This document shows positions 1 through 9,815 of a DNA stretch of 64,000 nucleotides, one piece after another. Source of the stretch: Flavobacteriaceae bacterium UBA980 (GTDB lineage Bacteria; Bacteroidota; Bacteroidia; Flavobacteriales; Flavobacteriaceae). The position numbers and the translations under genes were made by a program. How positions within the stretch are numbered: the stretch's first letter is position 1; each line of letters opens with the position of its first letter. Below the pieces are notes generated by a model. The model was not told the DNA's origin, did no database searches, and was given only the letters and a program-made list of their open reading frames with translations. The stretch spans positions 62,001-126,000 of the forward strand of contig DBBQ01000061.1 in assembly GCA_002292265.1 (NCBI GenBank). Direction: 5' to 3'.

Positions 1-1
1 G

Positions 2-757
2 AGTAATGGAGTAGCGTTCAATAAGGAAGAACAAGCCGCTTGGGATCGGATGCTAGAAAGAGTTCAAAAATGTTGTTCCTATGCGAAAAAGCTGAATGTG
101 CGGATGCTCATTGATGCCGAAGAATCTTGGATTCAAGCTGCAATTGATGAAATCGCTGAAGATTTGATGGAAACCTTTAACCGCAAACAGACTTTGATTT
201 TCACTACTGTACAGATGTACCGTAAGGACCGCTTGTCCTACATGACAGCTTTGCTTCAAAAAGCAGAAGCTAAGGGTTTTACTACTGGTGTAAAATTGGT
301 CCGTGGAGCCTATATCGAAAAAGAGAATAAACGCGCCCGTGAGCTTGGAATTCCCTCGCCTATTTGTGAAAGTAAAGCAGCTACCGATATTAACTTTAAT
401 GCAGCTTTGGACTTAATTCTTCCCAAAGTGGATCGTTGCAATCTATTTATTGGGTCACACAGTGAGTCCAGTATTCTTAAAGTAACCCAATGGATGAAGG
501 TGCACCAGCTCCCTAACGATCATCCCACCATTTGGTTTTCCCAACTTTACGGCATGGCAGATCATATTTCTTTCAATTTGGCTTCTTTGGGTTATCAAGT
601 GGTGAAATACGTACCCTACGGTCCTGTAAAAGATGTTATTCCGTACTTGATTCGCAGGGCAGAGGAAAATACCTCAGTTAGCGGACAAACCCCTAGAGAA
701 TTGAACTTGATTAAAAAGGAAATTGACAGGAGAAAGGTTAAGGCCGTTGCAGGTTGA
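2..757 (+). CDS. Proline dehydrogenase, C-terminal part (5' end outside window)
   Basis: The frame is open from base 2, so the true start lies upstream; the first in-window Met (base 50) is internal. The product oxidises proline to pyrroline-5-carboxylate using FAD, passing electrons to the respiratory chain. Visible family features are LVRGAYIEKE (substrate/FAD-binding strand of the TIM barrel), FIGSHSESS, and the C-terminal helix block KYVPYGPVKDVIPYLIRRA, typical of monofunctional bacterial proline dehydrogenases (PutA/PRODH barrel). The last 20 bases overlap the end of the convergent minus-strand gene. No P5C dehydrogenase domain follows, so this is the monofunctional type. Confidence 0.93.
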   Translation, partial: SNGVAFNKEEQAAWDRMLERVQKCCSYAKKLNVRMLIDAEESWIQAAIDEIAEDLMETFNRKQTLIFTTVQMYRKDRLSYMTALLQKAEAKGFTTGVKLVRGAYIEKENKRARELGIPSPICESKAATDINFNAALDLILPKVDRCNLFIGSHSESSILKVTQWMKVHQLPNDHPTIWFSQLYGMADHISFNLASLGYQVVKYVPYGPVKDVIPYLIRRAEENTSVSGQTPRELNLIKKEIDRRKVKAVAG

Positions 758-1100
758 GAACCTTGACTTGCTTTTTACAGTTTGCTACTTCTAAAAAAGA
801 ACTGGTTTCTTCTTCCAGTTCAATAAAATAAACACGGCAAGAATCCAGTTTTGTTTTGCTTTTAGAAAAATCGATACTTCCCTTTTCCATGTAGGTGCGA
901 AGTGTGCTGTCGTTGAGTTGGGGATACCGGCTCTGGAGATCCGAACTGATTTGAATGGTCTTTTGAAGCAAATCGTTTTTTACCCGTGCCGAAGGGCCAT
1001 AATTGCAACTTGTCTTTTTGCCGCTAAAAATGAAAGCTAAAAAAATCAAACCAACCGAAAAGCCAGCGAGATAATACCCCAATCGATACAATAGTTTCAT
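738..1100 (-). CDS. Small membrane-anchored protein, unknown function
   Basis: A 120-residue protein with one N-terminal hydrophobic segment (about residues 8-26, LGYYLAGFSVGLIFLAFIFS) after a short basic start, so it is probably anchored in the inner membrane with the rest outside the cytoplasm. The soluble part is polar with four cysteines. Its start overlaps the end of the downstream-reading tsaE by 4 bases (ATG inside the tsaE stop region), suggesting translational coupling in a porX-tsaE-this gene unit. I associate similar proteins near flavobacterial proline/alanine dehydrogenase genes with DUF4258, but that is recollection and not proven by a motif here. Confidence 0.75.
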   Translation of the reverse strand: MKLLYRLGYYLAGFSVGLIFLAFIFSGKKTSCNYGPSARVKNDLLQKTIQISSDLQSRYPQLNDSTLRTYMEKGSIDFSKSKTKLDSCRVYFIELEEETSSFLEVANCKKQVKVLNLQRP

Positions 1101-1510
1101 ACTATATTTTTGGAAGTTAACTTTCGGGTTTGTATATCCACAATATCTAGCGAATAGTGATTATAGGTTTCTGGTAGGTGGGGTGTTATTTTTTCTGCCC
1201 ATTCCAAAAAACAAAGCTGCCCCGATTCTAGATACTCTTCCAAACCAAAGTCCAATGCTTCATCGGGATGCTCCAAGCGGTAAAAATCAAAATGATAAAT
1301 CAAACCCTTTGAGGCTTGATAGGTATTGACTAAAGAGAAAGTGGGACTTGAAACAGGTTCTGTCACGCCCAAAGCTTTACAAAGAGCCGCAATAAGGGTG
1401 GTTTTTCCAGCACCCATGGGACCGTCAATACGGATGACGGGATTGGAAAAGTCCTCGATCAAAAGCGAACTCAACTGCTTTAAATCAGTTAATTTAAAGT
1501 GACTTTGCAT
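1097..1510 (-). CDS. tsaE: tRNA threonylcarbamoyladenosine biosynthesis ATPase TsaE
   Basis: The P-loop ATPase works with TsaB and TsaD to make the t6A modification at position 37 of ANN-decoding tRNAs. The Walker A motif GPMGAGKTT lies at residues 30-38. VSSPTFSLVNTY follows, then a YHFDFYRLEHPDEALDFG stretch and the CFLEWAEKI block, all hallmarks of the family. At 137 residues it has the usual length. It lies just downstream of porX on the same strand (15 bases apart) and overlaps the next small membrane protein gene by 4 bases. Confidence 0.95.
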   Translation of the reverse strand: MQSHFKLTDLKQLSSLLIEDFSNPVIRIDGPMGAGKTTLIAALCKALGVTEPVSSPTFSLVNTYQASKGLIYHFDFYRLEHPDEALDFGLEEYLESGQLCFLEWAEKITPHLPETYNHYSLDIVDIQTRKLTSKNIV

Positions 1511-1525
1511 TGCGCAAATATAAGG

Positions 1526-3073
1526 CTATCGAGGACGTAAAACCACAAATGGTACGATCATTTCTTCAAGGGAAACGCCACCGTGCTGGAAGGTGTTGTT
1601 AAAGAAATTTACATAGTGGTTGTAGTTGTTTTTGTAAATAAAATAATAGTCCTCTTTCGCGAAAATATAGCGACTACTAAGGGACAGGGAAGGCAATGCA
1701 AACGCATTGGGATTTTCACAATCCAAGACCTCTTTCGCTTCAAAAGTCAAGCTTCTCCCTGTTTTATAGCGGAGATTCATACTTGTTTCTTTATCTGCTA
1801 CTACTGCGCTAGGGTTGTTTACATTCAGGGTTCCGTGATCTGTAGTTAGCACAAGCTGAAAGTCCAGTGTGGCCGCTTTGCTCAACAGTTTTTTGAGCGG
1901 ACTATTTTGAAACCAACTCAAGGTAAGCGAGCGATAGGCTTTGTTGTCGGGCGCTAATTCTTTGATCATCTCCATTTCGGTTTTCGCATGGGAAATCATA
2001 TCTACAAAATTGTAAACTACGACCGTCATTCCCTCATGCGTATGGTTTTGAAGATTTTTGATGAGTTGTTGACTCTGATGGAGCTGCGTAATTTTGTGGT
2101 AACTCCAAGGACGTGTCACGCCGAGGCGAATGCATTGTTCTCTCAGCAGATCTTCCTCGTGCAAATTTTTCCCTCCCTCTTCATGATCAAATTTCCACCA
2201 TTGGGGAAACTGTTTCTGAATTTCTAGGGGAGTCAAGCCAGCAAAAAGGGCATTTCTGGCGTACTGCGTTGCCGTAGGCAAGATGCTGAAATAGGCATCT
2301 TCTTTTTCTACAACATAGTGGTTTGTAATTTCTTTTTGAATTATTTTCCATTGATCGATCCGCAAATTGTCGATTACCAACAGTAAGGTGGGTTTGTGTT
2401 GTTTTAACTCGGGGAGTATTCTTTTTTTGAAAAGTTGATGCGACAAAACAGGCCCCTCGCTACCTTGAATCCAATCCTGATAGTGCTGTTGAACAAATTT
2501 TGCAAACAGCGCGTTGGCTTCATTTTTTTGAGATTCGAAAATCTCCAGCATACTCGAATCTTCTAGTGATTCGAGTTCTAATTCCCAATAAATTAATTTT
2601 TTAAAATGGGCAATCCAGTCCTCAGAATTTTTCAGTCCGCTGAGTTCTAGAGCCGATTTACCAAACTCCTTTTGATAATTTTGAGTGGTTTTTTCCGCGA
2701 TGAGATGCTGGTGATTCAAAATCTTTTTTAAGGACAATAAAATCTGATGTGGATTTACTGGTTTGATCAAATAATCAGCAATTTTTGACCCTATGGCATC
2801 TTCCATGATCTGCTCTTCCTCATTTTTTGTGATCATGACTACAGGCAGTTGAGGCTTTCTGTTTTTGATCTCTTGCAAGGTCTCTAGACCATTCAGTCCC
2901 GGCATATTCTCATCCAGTAAAATAACTTCAAAGGGACGCGTATCAATCAAATCCAGAGCATCTTGACCATTAGTACAAGGCGTGAGCGCATATCCCCGTT
3001 CTTCTAAAAAAAGAAAATGGGGTTTGAGCATTTCTATTTCGTCATCCACCCATAAGATATTGATCCGATCCAT
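1526..3073 (-). CDS. porX: PorX-type response regulator with PglZ domain
   Basis: The 515-residue protein has an N-terminal receiver domain (about 1-120) with acidic pocket residues D10/D11 and the phospho-acceptor Asp54 in LLDENMPG, plus the conserved K of YLIKPV. The C-terminal part (about 200-515) resembles a PglZ/alkaline-phosphatase-superfamily domain (LLLVIDNLRIDQW, TTDHGT). This two-part layout is that of PorX, the response regulator that with PorY controls the type IX secretion system in Bacteroidota. It is the first gene of a minus-strand unit with tsaE. The start codon lies inside the promoter region of the divergent HD gene. Confidence 0.93.
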   Translation of the reverse strand: MDRINILWVDDEIEMLKPHFLFLEERGYALTPCTNGQDALDLIDTRPFEVILLDENMPGLNGLETLQEIKNRKPQLPVVMITKNEEEQIMEDAIGSKIADYLIKPVNPHQILLSLKKILNHQHLIAEKTTQNYQKEFGKSALELSGLKNSEDWIAHFKKLIYWELELESLEDSSMLEIFESQKNEANALFAKFVQQHYQDWIQGSEGPVLSHQLFKKRILPELKQHKPTLLLVIDNLRIDQWKIIQKEITNHYVVEKEDAYFSILPTATQYARNALFAGLTPLEIQKQFPQWWKFDHEEGGKNLHEEDLLREQCIRLGVTRPWSYHKITQLHQSQQLIKNLQNHTHEGMTVVVYNFVDMISHAKTEMEMIKELAPDNKAYRSLTLSWFQNSPLKKLLSKAATLDFQLVLTTDHGTLNVNNPSAVVADKETSMNLRYKTGRSLTFEAKEVLDCENPNAFALPSLSLSSRYIFAKEDYYFIYKNNYNHYVNFFNNTFQHGGVSLEEMIVPFVVLRPR

Positions 3074-3086
3074 TGTGTTATCTTTG
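3060..3086 (+). promoter_or_regulatory. Bacteroidota-type promoter for the HD-domain gene
   Basis: The -7 box TATCTTTG (3079-3086) matches TAnnTTTG exactly, and a TTG at 3060-3062 lies at the spacing expected of the -33 element. Transcription would start near 3092, which places the start of the HD gene at the GTG at 3108 rather than further upstream. The element straddles the start codon of porX on the other strand. Confidence 0.6.
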
Positions 3087-3107
3087 ATAAAAATTACCGC
3101 TCAAGCT

Positions 3108-4334
3108 GTGTATCTAAAGCGTACGTTATTTAACGACCCAATTTATGGTTTTATTGCCATTGAAACCGATTTGATTTTGCAATTAATCAACCATCGTTTT
3201 TTTCAGCGTTTACGTCGTATTTCTCAAATGGGCCTTTCCAGCTTGGTCTATCCCGGAGCACATCACACGCGCTTCGAACACGCTCTTGGAGCTATGCATG
3301 TCATGCAAAAAGCCATTGAAGTGTTAACGCAAAAAGGAATTGCCATCTCAGCAGAGGAAAACGAAGCCATGCAAATCGCAATTTTATTACACGATATTGG
3401 CCATGGTCCTTTCTCCCATGCGTCTGAAAAAATTCTCCTTAAAGGGAAAACACATGAAGAGCTGTCCCTGCGTATCATTCAAAATCTGAATGAGGAGTTT
3501 AAAGGTGCCCTAGGTTTGGCAATTCAAATTTTTACGAACTCCTATCCCCGAAAATTCATGCATCAATTGGTCTCTAGCCAAATTGATGTCGATCGGTTGG
3601 ACTATTTAAAACGAGATAGTTTTTACACGGGAGTTACGGAAGGAAACATCAATACCCAACGCATCCTCAACACCATGCATGTCGAAGAGGAAAATCTAGT
3701 TTTTGAATCCAAAGGAATTCATTCCTTAGAAAAATTTCTCCTGGCACGACGTCTGATGTATTGGCAAGTCTATTTGCACAAAACCAGTTTGGCGGCAGAG
3801 CTTTTGTTGGTAAAAGTCTTGGAACGTTTTTGGGAATTGGTAAACTCTGGGGAAGAAGTTTTGAGTCCCACCCATAGTTTTTACCCTTTGATTCACAGGA
3901 GTTCTGATGAATCCCTTTCGGATTCGGTATTACTTCACTATTTGACCCTTGAAGATTCAAACATATTACATTTGTTAAAACAATGGCTCGGTCATGCCGA
4001 CTTCGTTTTACGAAGTCTCTCTAAACAAATTCTCTTTAGGCAATTACCTAAAATCAAAATCCAAAGTGAACCCTTTGACACCAAAATCCTTGCGCATAAG
4101 GGAGAGCGATTGCAAGATCGTTCCATTTCACAAAAAGAAATTGCTTATTTTGTCTTTTCGGGCAGTATTTCCAACCAAACCTATAGTCCAGATCACACAC
4201 AAATTCTCCTAAAAAATAAATCGGGAAAGCCAACTCCTTTAGCAGAAACTATAGATTATTTGGACTTTAATACTTTTTCCAAGCCGCTTTATCGCTATTA
4301 TTTGTGTTATCCAAAGCGTCATTTTTCCTTATAA
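3108..4334 (+). CDS. HD-domain phosphohydrolase (dNTPase/YpgQ-like superfamily)
   Basis: The protein has 408 residues when started at the GTG at 3108. The open frame runs back to 2982, but that would place coding sequence across the promoter and porX start, and family members begin about ten residues before the NDPIYGF motif. Metal ligands of the HD superfamily are visible: H58 in TRFEHALG, H95-D96 in LLHDIGHG, and the later Asp in DVDRLDYLKRDSFYTG. The enzymes of this group hydrolyse nucleotide phosphates; the substrate here cannot be read from sequence. It is a single gene divergent from porX. Confidence 0.88.
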   Translation: MYLKRTLFNDPIYGFIAIETDLILQLINHRFFQRLRRISQMGLSSLVYPGAHHTRFEHALGAMHVMQKAIEVLTQKGIAISAEENEAMQIAILLHDIGHGPFSHASEKILLKGKTHEELSLRIIQNLNEEFKGALGLAIQIFTNSYPRKFMHQLVSSQIDVDRLDYLKRDSFYTGVTEGNINTQRILNTMHVEEENLVFESKGIHSLEKFLLARRLMYWQVYLHKTSLAAELLLVKVLERFWELVNSGEEVLSPTHSFYPLIHRSSDESLSDSVLLHYLTLEDSNILHLLKQWLGHADFVLRSLSKQILFRQLPKIKIQSEPFDTKILAHKGERLQDRSISQKEIAYFVFSGSISNQTYSPDHTQILLKNKSGKPTPLAETIDYLDFNTFSKPLYRYYLCYPKRHFSL

Positions 4335-4339
4335 ATTCC

Positions 4340-4347
4340 TACTTTTG
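4340..4347 (+). promoter_or_regulatory. -7 element upstream of lpxD
   Basis: TACTTTTG fits TAnnTTTG and ends six bases before the lpxD start codon, followed by CAGTC. A matching -33 TTG at normal spacing is not obvious (only T-rich sequence). If active, the mRNA would be nearly leaderless. Confidence 0.4.
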
Positions 4348-4352
4348 CAGTC

Positions 4353-5378
4353 ATGAAATCTACTGCTTTTCAAATCGCAAAAAAATTCGATGGAAGTGTA
4401 GAAGGCAATGGTGAAGTAGTTGTAAACGCCCTAGCAAAAATAGAAAATGCTCCTCCAGGAGCTTTGAGCTTTTTAGCGAATCCAAAATACATTCCCTTTC
4501 TTTACAGCACCCAGGCGACCGCTGTTTTAGTTGCTAAAGACTTTAAAGTAATGAAGCCGACTCAGACGACTTTAATTCGGGTTGAAAATCCCTACTCTGC
4601 ATTTACACTATTACTTCAAGAATTTGCAAAAGAGAAAAAGAAAAATCTACAAGGAATCCATCCCTCTACTTTGATCGATCCTTCGGCAACCCTAGCAGCG
4701 GATGTATATGTGGGGCCGCATGTCACAATAGGTGCAAAGACAAAAATAGCGACAGGCGTTCGTATTCACGGACAGTGTTATATCGGTTCTGATGTTCAAA
4801 TTGGTGAAAGCACAGAATTGCATCCTCGAGTGAGTATACTTGATGAATCTGAGCTTGGAGCGCGCTGTATCATTCAAAGCGGCGTTGTAATTGGATGTGA
4901 AGGCTTTGGTTTTGCTCCCCAACAGGAGGGCAAACAAGAAAAGATCCCACAACTGGGTAAGGTTCTAATCGAAGATGATGTAGAAATTGGTGCAAATACA
5001 ACCATTGATCGAGCGACACTAGGAGCTACCGTGATCCGCCAAGGGGTAAAACTCGACAACTTGGTCCAAATTGCTCACAATGTAGAAATCGGTCGCCATA
5101 CCGTTATTGCTGCTCAATCGGGGGTCGCAGGATCTTCAAAAATCGGAGCGCGTTGTATTATCGGAGGTCAGGTAGGGATTATTGGCCATTTAAAATTGGG
5201 AGACGATATTCAGATTCAAGGGCAAACGGGTGTCATCAGCAATATTCCTGATGGACAAGTCATCCAAGGAACTCCTGCCATCGATTTTAAATCGTTTTAC
5301 AAATCGTATGCCTTGTTTAAACAATTGCCACAATTTGAATCACGCTTAAACAAACTAGAAAAAAAGGAACACTCATGA
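4353..5378 (+). CDS. lpxD: UDP-3-O-(3-hydroxyacyl)glucosamine N-acyltransferase LpxD
   Basis: The 341-residue enzyme adds the second hydroxyacyl chain in lipid A synthesis, from 3-hydroxyacyl-ACP. An N-terminal uridine-binding domain (about 1-100, [11 protein letters not shown]) is followed by a left-handed beta-helix of hexapeptide repeats (about 105-290). The catalytic His lies in [10 protein letters not shown], and a C-terminal helical tail has an [18 protein letters not shown] pattern. Its stop overlaps the lpxC-fabZ start (ATGA), so the two are probably translationally coupled. It is the first gene of the lpxD / lpxC-fabZ / lpxA block. Confidence 0.97.
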   Translation: MKSTAFQIAKKFDGSVEGNGEVVVNALAKIENAPPGALSFLANPKYIPFLYSTQATAVLVAKDFKVMKPTQTTLIRVENPYSAFTLLLQEFAKEKKKNLQGIHPSTLIDPSATLAADVYVGPHVTIGAKTKIATGVRIHGQCYIGSDVQIGESTELHPRVSILDESELGARCIIQSGVVIGCEGFGFAPQQEGKQEKIPQLGKVLIEDDVEIGANTTIDRATLGATVIRQGVKLDNLVQIAHNVEIGRHTVIAAQSGVAGSSKIGARCIIGGQVGIIGHLKLGDDIQIQGQTGVISNIPDGQVIQGTPAIDFKSFYKSYALFKQLPQFESRLNKLEKKEHS

Positions 5379-6775
5379 TCATTACAAACACACCTCAAAA
5401 GACACTAGCTAAAGCTGTTGAACTTAAGGGTATAGGACTTCATTCTGGAAAAGCAATTGATCTCGTTTTAAGGCCTGCAGCTGCAGACTGCGGATTTGTT
5501 TTTGTTCGAACCGATTTAGACCCACAAGTTGAAATTCCAGCGCTTGCACAGTATGTGAGCAAGACCGGTCGGGGGACTACTTTATCTGTGGAAGGGGTTG
5601 ACGTTCAAACCACAGAGCACGTCTTGGCTTCATTAGTAGGTTGTGGCATAAACAATTGTAGGATTGAACTCAACGGCGCTGAAGTACCTATCTTAGACGG
5701 TTCTTCTAAACCTTTTGTAGAGGCTATCCAAACTGCTGGAATCCAAGATCAAGAAGCCCAACAAGAGATTTTTGTAGTACAAGAAAACATACATATAACC
5801 GATGAAGCCTCAGGTAGTGAAATTCTTATTGTTCCGGCAGAATCAACTTCTTTAACAGTACTGATTGACTTTGAAACTAAGGTTTTGGGTACACAAAACG
5901 CAGTACTTCACAAGATGGAAGATTTTCCCTCTGAAATTGCATCCTCTCGAACTTTCAGCTTTCTCCATGAATTGGAGACGCTGCTCGACCAAAATTTAAT
6001 CAAAGGAGGAGATTTAAACAACGCCATAGTATATGTCAATAAAACCTTGGACAAAGAGACCATGGATCGCCTTAAAAAGGCCTTTGGCAAAAAAGAAATA
6101 GCGGTCAAAAAGAACGGCATTTTAGATAATTTGACGCTCCATCATCCCAATGAAGCCGCACGACATAAGCTACTCGATGTTGTTGGAGACTTGGCTTTGA
6201 TCGGTATGCCTGTAAAGGGTCGTATCATCGCAACCAAACCCGGGCATAAAATCAACACCGATTTTGCCAAAGAGTTGCAAAGTCTGATCAAACAAACTCG
6301 GAAAACAAATGCACCCATAGTGGATTTGTCCCTTCCACCGGTCATGGATGTCAATCAAATTATGGACATGCTGCCACATCGACCTCCTTTTCTTTTGGTG
6401 GATAAAATTCTCGAACTCTCGGATACCCATGTTGTGGGACTGAAAAATGTCACCATGAACGAGATGTATTTTGAAGGACACTTCCCAGGAGCACCCGTCA
6501 TGCCCGGAGTGCTTCAAATTGAGTCGATGGCTCAGGCTGGGGGAGTTCTTGTTCTCAGTACAGTCCCGGACCCCGAAAACTACCTCACTTTTTTTATGAA
6601 AATTGACAATGTTAAATTTAAAAGACCTGTTTATCCTGGAGATACTTTAATCTTTAAATTGGAGTTATTAACACCAATACGACGTGGTATATGCAATATG
6701 CGTGGATACGCTTTTGTAAATGGTCAAATCGTTAGTGAAGGAGACTTAATGGCTCAAATTTCTAAAAGAAAATAA
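5375..6775 (+). CDS. lpxC-fabZ: Bifunctional LpxC deacetylase / FabZ dehydratase
   Basis: One 466-residue protein joins two enzymes. The LpxC part (about 1-305) is the zinc deacetylase committing UDP-acyl-GlcNAc to lipid A, with the zinc site at H82 (TTEHVLASL) and in [12 protein letters not shown]. The FabZ part (about 320-466) is the 3-hydroxyacyl-ACP dehydratase, with [11 protein letters not shown] and the catalytic His369 in [13 protein letters not shown], followed by the Glu in [11 protein letters not shown]. This fusion is known in Bacteroidota. It places control of lipid A commitment and of the shared hydroxyacyl-ACP pool in one polypeptide. Confidence 0.97.
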   Translation: MIITNTPQKTLAKAVELKGIGLHSGKAIDLVLRPAAADCGFVFVRTDLDPQVEIPALAQYVSKTGRGTTLSVEGVDVQTTEHVLASLVGCGINNCRIELNGAEVPILDGSSKPFVEAIQTAGIQDQEAQQEIFVVQENIHITDEASGSEILIVPAESTSLTVLIDFETKVLGTQNAVLHKMEDFPSEIASSRTFSFLHELETLLDQNLIKGGDLNNAIVYVNKTLDKETMDRLKKAFGKKEIAVKKNGILDNLTLHHPNEAARHKLLDVVGDLALIGMPVKGRIIATKPGHKINTDFAKELQSLIKQTRKTNAPIVDLSLPPVMDVNQIMDMLPHRPPFLLVDKILELSDTHVVGLKNVTMNEMYFEGHFPGAPVMPGVLQIESMAQAGGVLVLSTVPDPENYLTFFMKIDNVKFKRPVYPGDTLIFKLELLTPIRRGICNMRGYAFVNGQIVSEGDLMAQISKRK

Positions 6776-6779
6776 TTCC

Positions 6780-7562
6780 ATGCTTACTATGCAAAATTCA
6801 ACTTCAATTCATCCCAGCGCAAAGCTTGGTAAGAACGTTCATGTGGATCCGTTTACCACCATCCACAACAACGTGGAAATCGGAGAAGGGACTTGGATCG
6901 GATCCAATGTAACCATTATGGAAGGGGCCCGGATAGGGAAACATTGTAAAATTTTTCCTGGTGCTGTGATCAGTGCCATCCCTCAAGATTTGAAATTTAA
7001 TGGTGAAGAAAGTGTTGTGCACATTGGAGACCACACTACGATTCGAGAATGTGTTACAATAAATCGAGGTACGGCGGCAGTGGGTATTACAAAAATCGGA
7101 GCCCATTGTTTGATTATGGCCTATTCGCATATCGCACACGACTGTACCATTGGAGATTATTGTATTTTTTCGAACAACAGTACCTTGGCAGGACACGTAA
7201 CTGTGGGCAAAAAGGTGATACTTTCAGGGTTTACCGCAGTCCATCAATTTTGCACCCTTGGAGAATATGCCTTTGTCGCTGGAGGTTCGTTAGTGAGAAA
7301 AGATGTTCCTCCCTACATCAAAGTAGGACGGGAACCCCTTGCCTATGCTGGGGTCAATTCGGTTGGTCTGAGTCGAAATAATTTTTCCGACGAGCAAATC
7401 AAACAGATACAAACAGTATATCGAACCGTCTTTCAAAGCAAACTCAATACAAATCAGGCTTTAGCGGTTTTAAAAAACGAAGTTGAAGAAATTGAAGAAA
7501 AAAGTAAGATTATTGAATTTTTAAAAAAATCTGAACGCGGAATCGTTAAAGGGTATTCCTAA
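6780..7562 (+). CDS. lpxA: Acyl-ACP--UDP-N-acetylglucosamine O-acyltransferase LpxA
   Basis: The enzyme catalyses the first step of lipid A synthesis. The 260 residues form hexapeptide repeats (about 5-190), with the catalytic-region His in YSHIAHDCTIGD, followed by a C-terminal helical domain typical of LpxA (LSRNNFSDEQIKQIQ). A second in-frame ATG three codons later (6789) is an equally good start. It follows lpxC-fabZ by 4 bases and clearly shares its transcript. The gene order lpxD, lpxC-fabZ, lpxA matches other Bacteroidota. Confidence 0.96.
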   Translation: MLTMQNSTSIHPSAKLGKNVHVDPFTTIHNNVEIGEGTWIGSNVTIMEGARIGKHCKIFPGAVISAIPQDLKFNGEESVVHIGDHTTIRECVTINRGTAAVGITKIGAHCLIMAYSHIAHDCTIGDYCIFSNNSTLAGHVTVGKKVILSGFTAVHQFCTLGEYAFVAGGSLVRKDVPPYIKVGREPLAYAGVNSVGLSRNNFSDEQIKQIQTVYRTVFQSKLNTNQALAVLKNEVEEIEEKSKIIEFLKKSERGIVKGYS

Positions 7563-7583
7563 AAAAACTAATTTTGACATGCT

Positions 7584-8150
7584 ATGGCAACAACATCAGA
7601 CATCAGAAAAGGATTGTGCATTAAGTACAGCAATGACATCTTTAAAATCATAGAATTTTTACACGTAAAACCGGGAAAAGGACCCGCTTTTGTTCGTACC
7701 AAGCTCAAAAGTGTCACCACGGGAAAAGTGATTGACAACACCTTTTCAGCAGGGCATAAGATTGAAGACATTCGTGTAGAAACTCAAAAGTATCAATATT
7801 TATATAACGAAGGCGATCAGTTTCATTTTATGAATACGGATGATTACAATCAAATCAGTATTGATAAAAATATTTTAGAAACCCCCGATTTGTTAAAGGA
7901 AGGGGAGCTGGTTTCGATCTCCATCAACACAGAGGACGGGATGCCGCTTTCTGCGGATATGCCTGCCAGTGTAATTTTGGAAGTAACACACACGGAACCT
8001 GGAGTAAAGGGCAATACAGCAACCAATGCAACCAAACCCGCTACAATGGAAACAGGAGCTTCAGTGAATGTTCCTTTATTTATTAATGAAGGAGATAAAA
8101 TCAAAGTGGACACCGAAAAGGGGCACTACATCGAACGGATAAAAGAATAA
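7584..8150 (+). CDS. efp: Elongation factor P
   Basis: EF-P relieves ribosome stalling at polyproline stretches. The protein has 188 residues with the KOW-like domain I and two OB domains. The tip lysine that is modified in many bacteria is present as K32 in [10 protein letters not shown]. The C-terminal domain contains [20 protein letters not shown] do not see genes for a modification enzyme (EpmA/B, EarP) nearby. It lies 21 bases after lpxA in the same direction. Confidence 0.97.
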   Translation: MATTSDIRKGLCIKYSNDIFKIIEFLHVKPGKGPAFVRTKLKSVTTGKVIDNTFSAGHKIEDIRVETQKYQYLYNEGDQFHFMNTDDYNQISIDKNILETPDLLKEGELVSISINTEDGMPLSADMPASVILEVTHTEPGVKGNTATNATKPATMETGASVNVPLFINEGDKIKVDTEKGHYIERIKE

Positions 8151-8175
8151 AACCAAACCAACTAAATTTAAACGA

Positions 8176-9048
8176 ATGAGCGTACTTGTAAACAAGGAAT
8201 CAAAAATCATTGTTCAAGGATTTACGGGAAGTGAAGGGACCTTTCACGCCACCCAAATGATAGAATATGGAACCAATATAGTAGGGGGAGTAACTCCCGG
8301 AAAAGGAGGACAATCCCACTTGGACAAGCCCGTATTCAATTCGGTTGCAGAGGCCGTAACAAAAGTAGGGGCAGACACCTCTATTATTTTTGTTCCGCCT
8401 GCCTTTGCCGCCGATGCAATCATGGAAGCCGCAGAAGCGGGAATTCAAGTCATCATTACCATCACAGAGGGAATTCCGGTAAACGATATGACTAAAGCGT
8501 TCCAGTACATCAAACAAAAAGGAGCGACCTTGGTAGGGCCCAACTGCCCAGGAGTCATCACTCCAGAAGAAGCCAAGGTGGGAATCATGCCGGGCTTTGT
8601 CTTTAAAAAAGGAAAAGTAGGGATTGTTTCAAAATCGGGAACCCTTACCTACGAAGCTTCCGACCAAGTAGTTGCTGAAGGTTTGGGAATCTCTACAGCC
8701 ATTGGAATTGGCGGAGATCCTATTATTGGAACTACAACCAAAGATGCGGTAGAGTTGTTTATGAACGATGCCGAAACGGATTGTATTGTTATGATTGGTG
8801 AAATAGGGGGTCAACTGGAAGCCGATGCCGCAAAATGGATCAAGGCAACGGGCAATAAAAAACCCGTCGTGGGCTTTATTGCTGGAGAAACCGCTCCAAA
8901 AGGAAGAACCATGGGACATGCGGGCGCCATAGTAGGTGGAAGTGAAGACACCGCCGAAGCCAAAAAACGCATCATGAAAGAATGTGGCATCCATGTGGTA
9001 GATTCCCCTGCGCAAATTGGAGCTAAAGTAGCTGAAGTTCTCGCTTAA
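8176..9048 (+). CDS. sucD: Succinate--CoA ligase, alpha subunit
   Basis: The 290-residue subunit converts succinyl-CoA to succinate with nucleotide triphosphate formation in the TCA cycle. It has the CoA-binding Rossmann start ([15 protein letters not shown]), VGPNCPGVI, and the phospho-histidine motif GHAGAIVGG near residue 255. Full length for the family. The beta subunit (sucC) is not adjacent, which is usual in flavobacteria where sucC and sucD are separated. Confidence 0.97.
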   Translation: MSVLVNKESKIIVQGFTGSEGTFHATQMIEYGTNIVGGVTPGKGGQSHLDKPVFNSVAEAVTKVGADTSIIFVPPAFAADAIMEAAEAGIQVIITITEGIPVNDMTKAFQYIKQKGATLVGPNCPGVITPEEAKVGIMPGFVFKKGKVGIVSKSGTLTYEASDQVVAEGLGISTAIGIGGDPIIGTTTKDAVELFMNDAETDCIVMIGEIGGQLEADAAKWIKATGNKKPVVGFIAGETAPKGRTMGHAGAIVGGSEDTAEAKKRIMKECGIHVVDSPAQIGAKVAEVLA

Positions 9049-9057
9049 AAACAAGAT

Positions 9058-9804
9058 ATGAAACTCTTAGAAAACAAAACGGCCCTCATCACAGGAGCCA
9101 GTAGAGGCATCGGAAGAGGAATTGCTCAAACTTTTGTAGAGCAGGGTTGTGCTGTAGCATTTACTTATAGTAGTAATTCAGAAGCGGCGGAAACCCTTGT
9201 CCGAGAATTGAGTACTACCGGAGTACAAGTAAAAGCCTACCAAAGCAATGCTGCCGATTTCGAAGCTGCTCAAAAACTCGTGGATGATGTACTTGCAGAT
9301 TTTGGGAGTCTTGACATCTTGATTAATAACGCTGGTATTACTAAAGACAACCTCTTGATGCGTATGGGAGAAGAAGACTTTGATAAAGTCATTGAAATCA
9401 ACTTAAAGTCTGTCTTTAATATGACCAAGGCCGTGCAGCGTACCTTTTTAAAACAACGCCAGGGTTCTTTAATTCACATGAGTTCTGTAGTTGGAGTAAA
9501 AGGAAATGCGGGTCAAGCAAATTACGCCGCTTCAAAAGCGGGGATTATCGGCTTTTCCAAGTCAGTGGCTTTGGAGTTGGGTTCGCGAAATATCCGTTCC
9601 AACGTCATTGCTCCCGGCTTTATAGAAACTGAAATGACCGCAAAACTCTCAGAAGAAGTTGTTCAAGGGTGGCGCGATGGTATCCCCTTAAAAAGGGGAG
9701 GAAAACCCACTGATGTAGCCAATGCCTGTGTGTTTTTGGCTTCTGATCTGTCCAGTTATATTACTGGACAAGTACTTCACGTAGATGGAGGAATGTTAAC
9801 CTAA
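9058..9804 (+). CDS. fabG: 3-oxoacyl-ACP reductase FabG
   Basis: This short-chain dehydrogenase of 248 residues reduces 3-oxoacyl-ACP with NADPH in fatty acid elongation. The cofactor motif GASRGIGRG is at the N-terminus, NNAGITKDNLLMRM follows, and the catalytic Ser143-Tyr156-Lys160 triad sits in SSVVGVKGNAGQANYAASK. The C-terminus ends SYITGQVLHVDGGM as in FabG. It is 9 bases after sucD and 11 bases before the SPFH gene, so likely cotranscribed. Confidence 0.95.
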   Translation: MKLLENKTALITGASRGIGRGIAQTFVEQGCAVAFTYSSNSEAAETLVRELSTTGVQVKAYQSNAADFEAAQKLVDDVLADFGSLDILINNAGITKDNLLMRMGEEDFDKVIEINLKSVFNMTKAVQRTFLKQRQGSLIHMSSVVGVKGNAGQANYAASKAGIIGFSKSVALELGSRNIRSNVIAPGFIETEMTAKLSEEVVQGWRDGIPLKRGGKPTDVANACVFLASDLSSYITGQVLHVDGGMLT

Positions 9805-9815
9805 AAAAAATAATT

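Noticed and set aside
2982..3107. N-terminal extension of the HD-domain gene
   Set aside because: The open frame begins inside porX, and the extension has no similarity to the family start; the promoter box at 3079-3086 lies within it.
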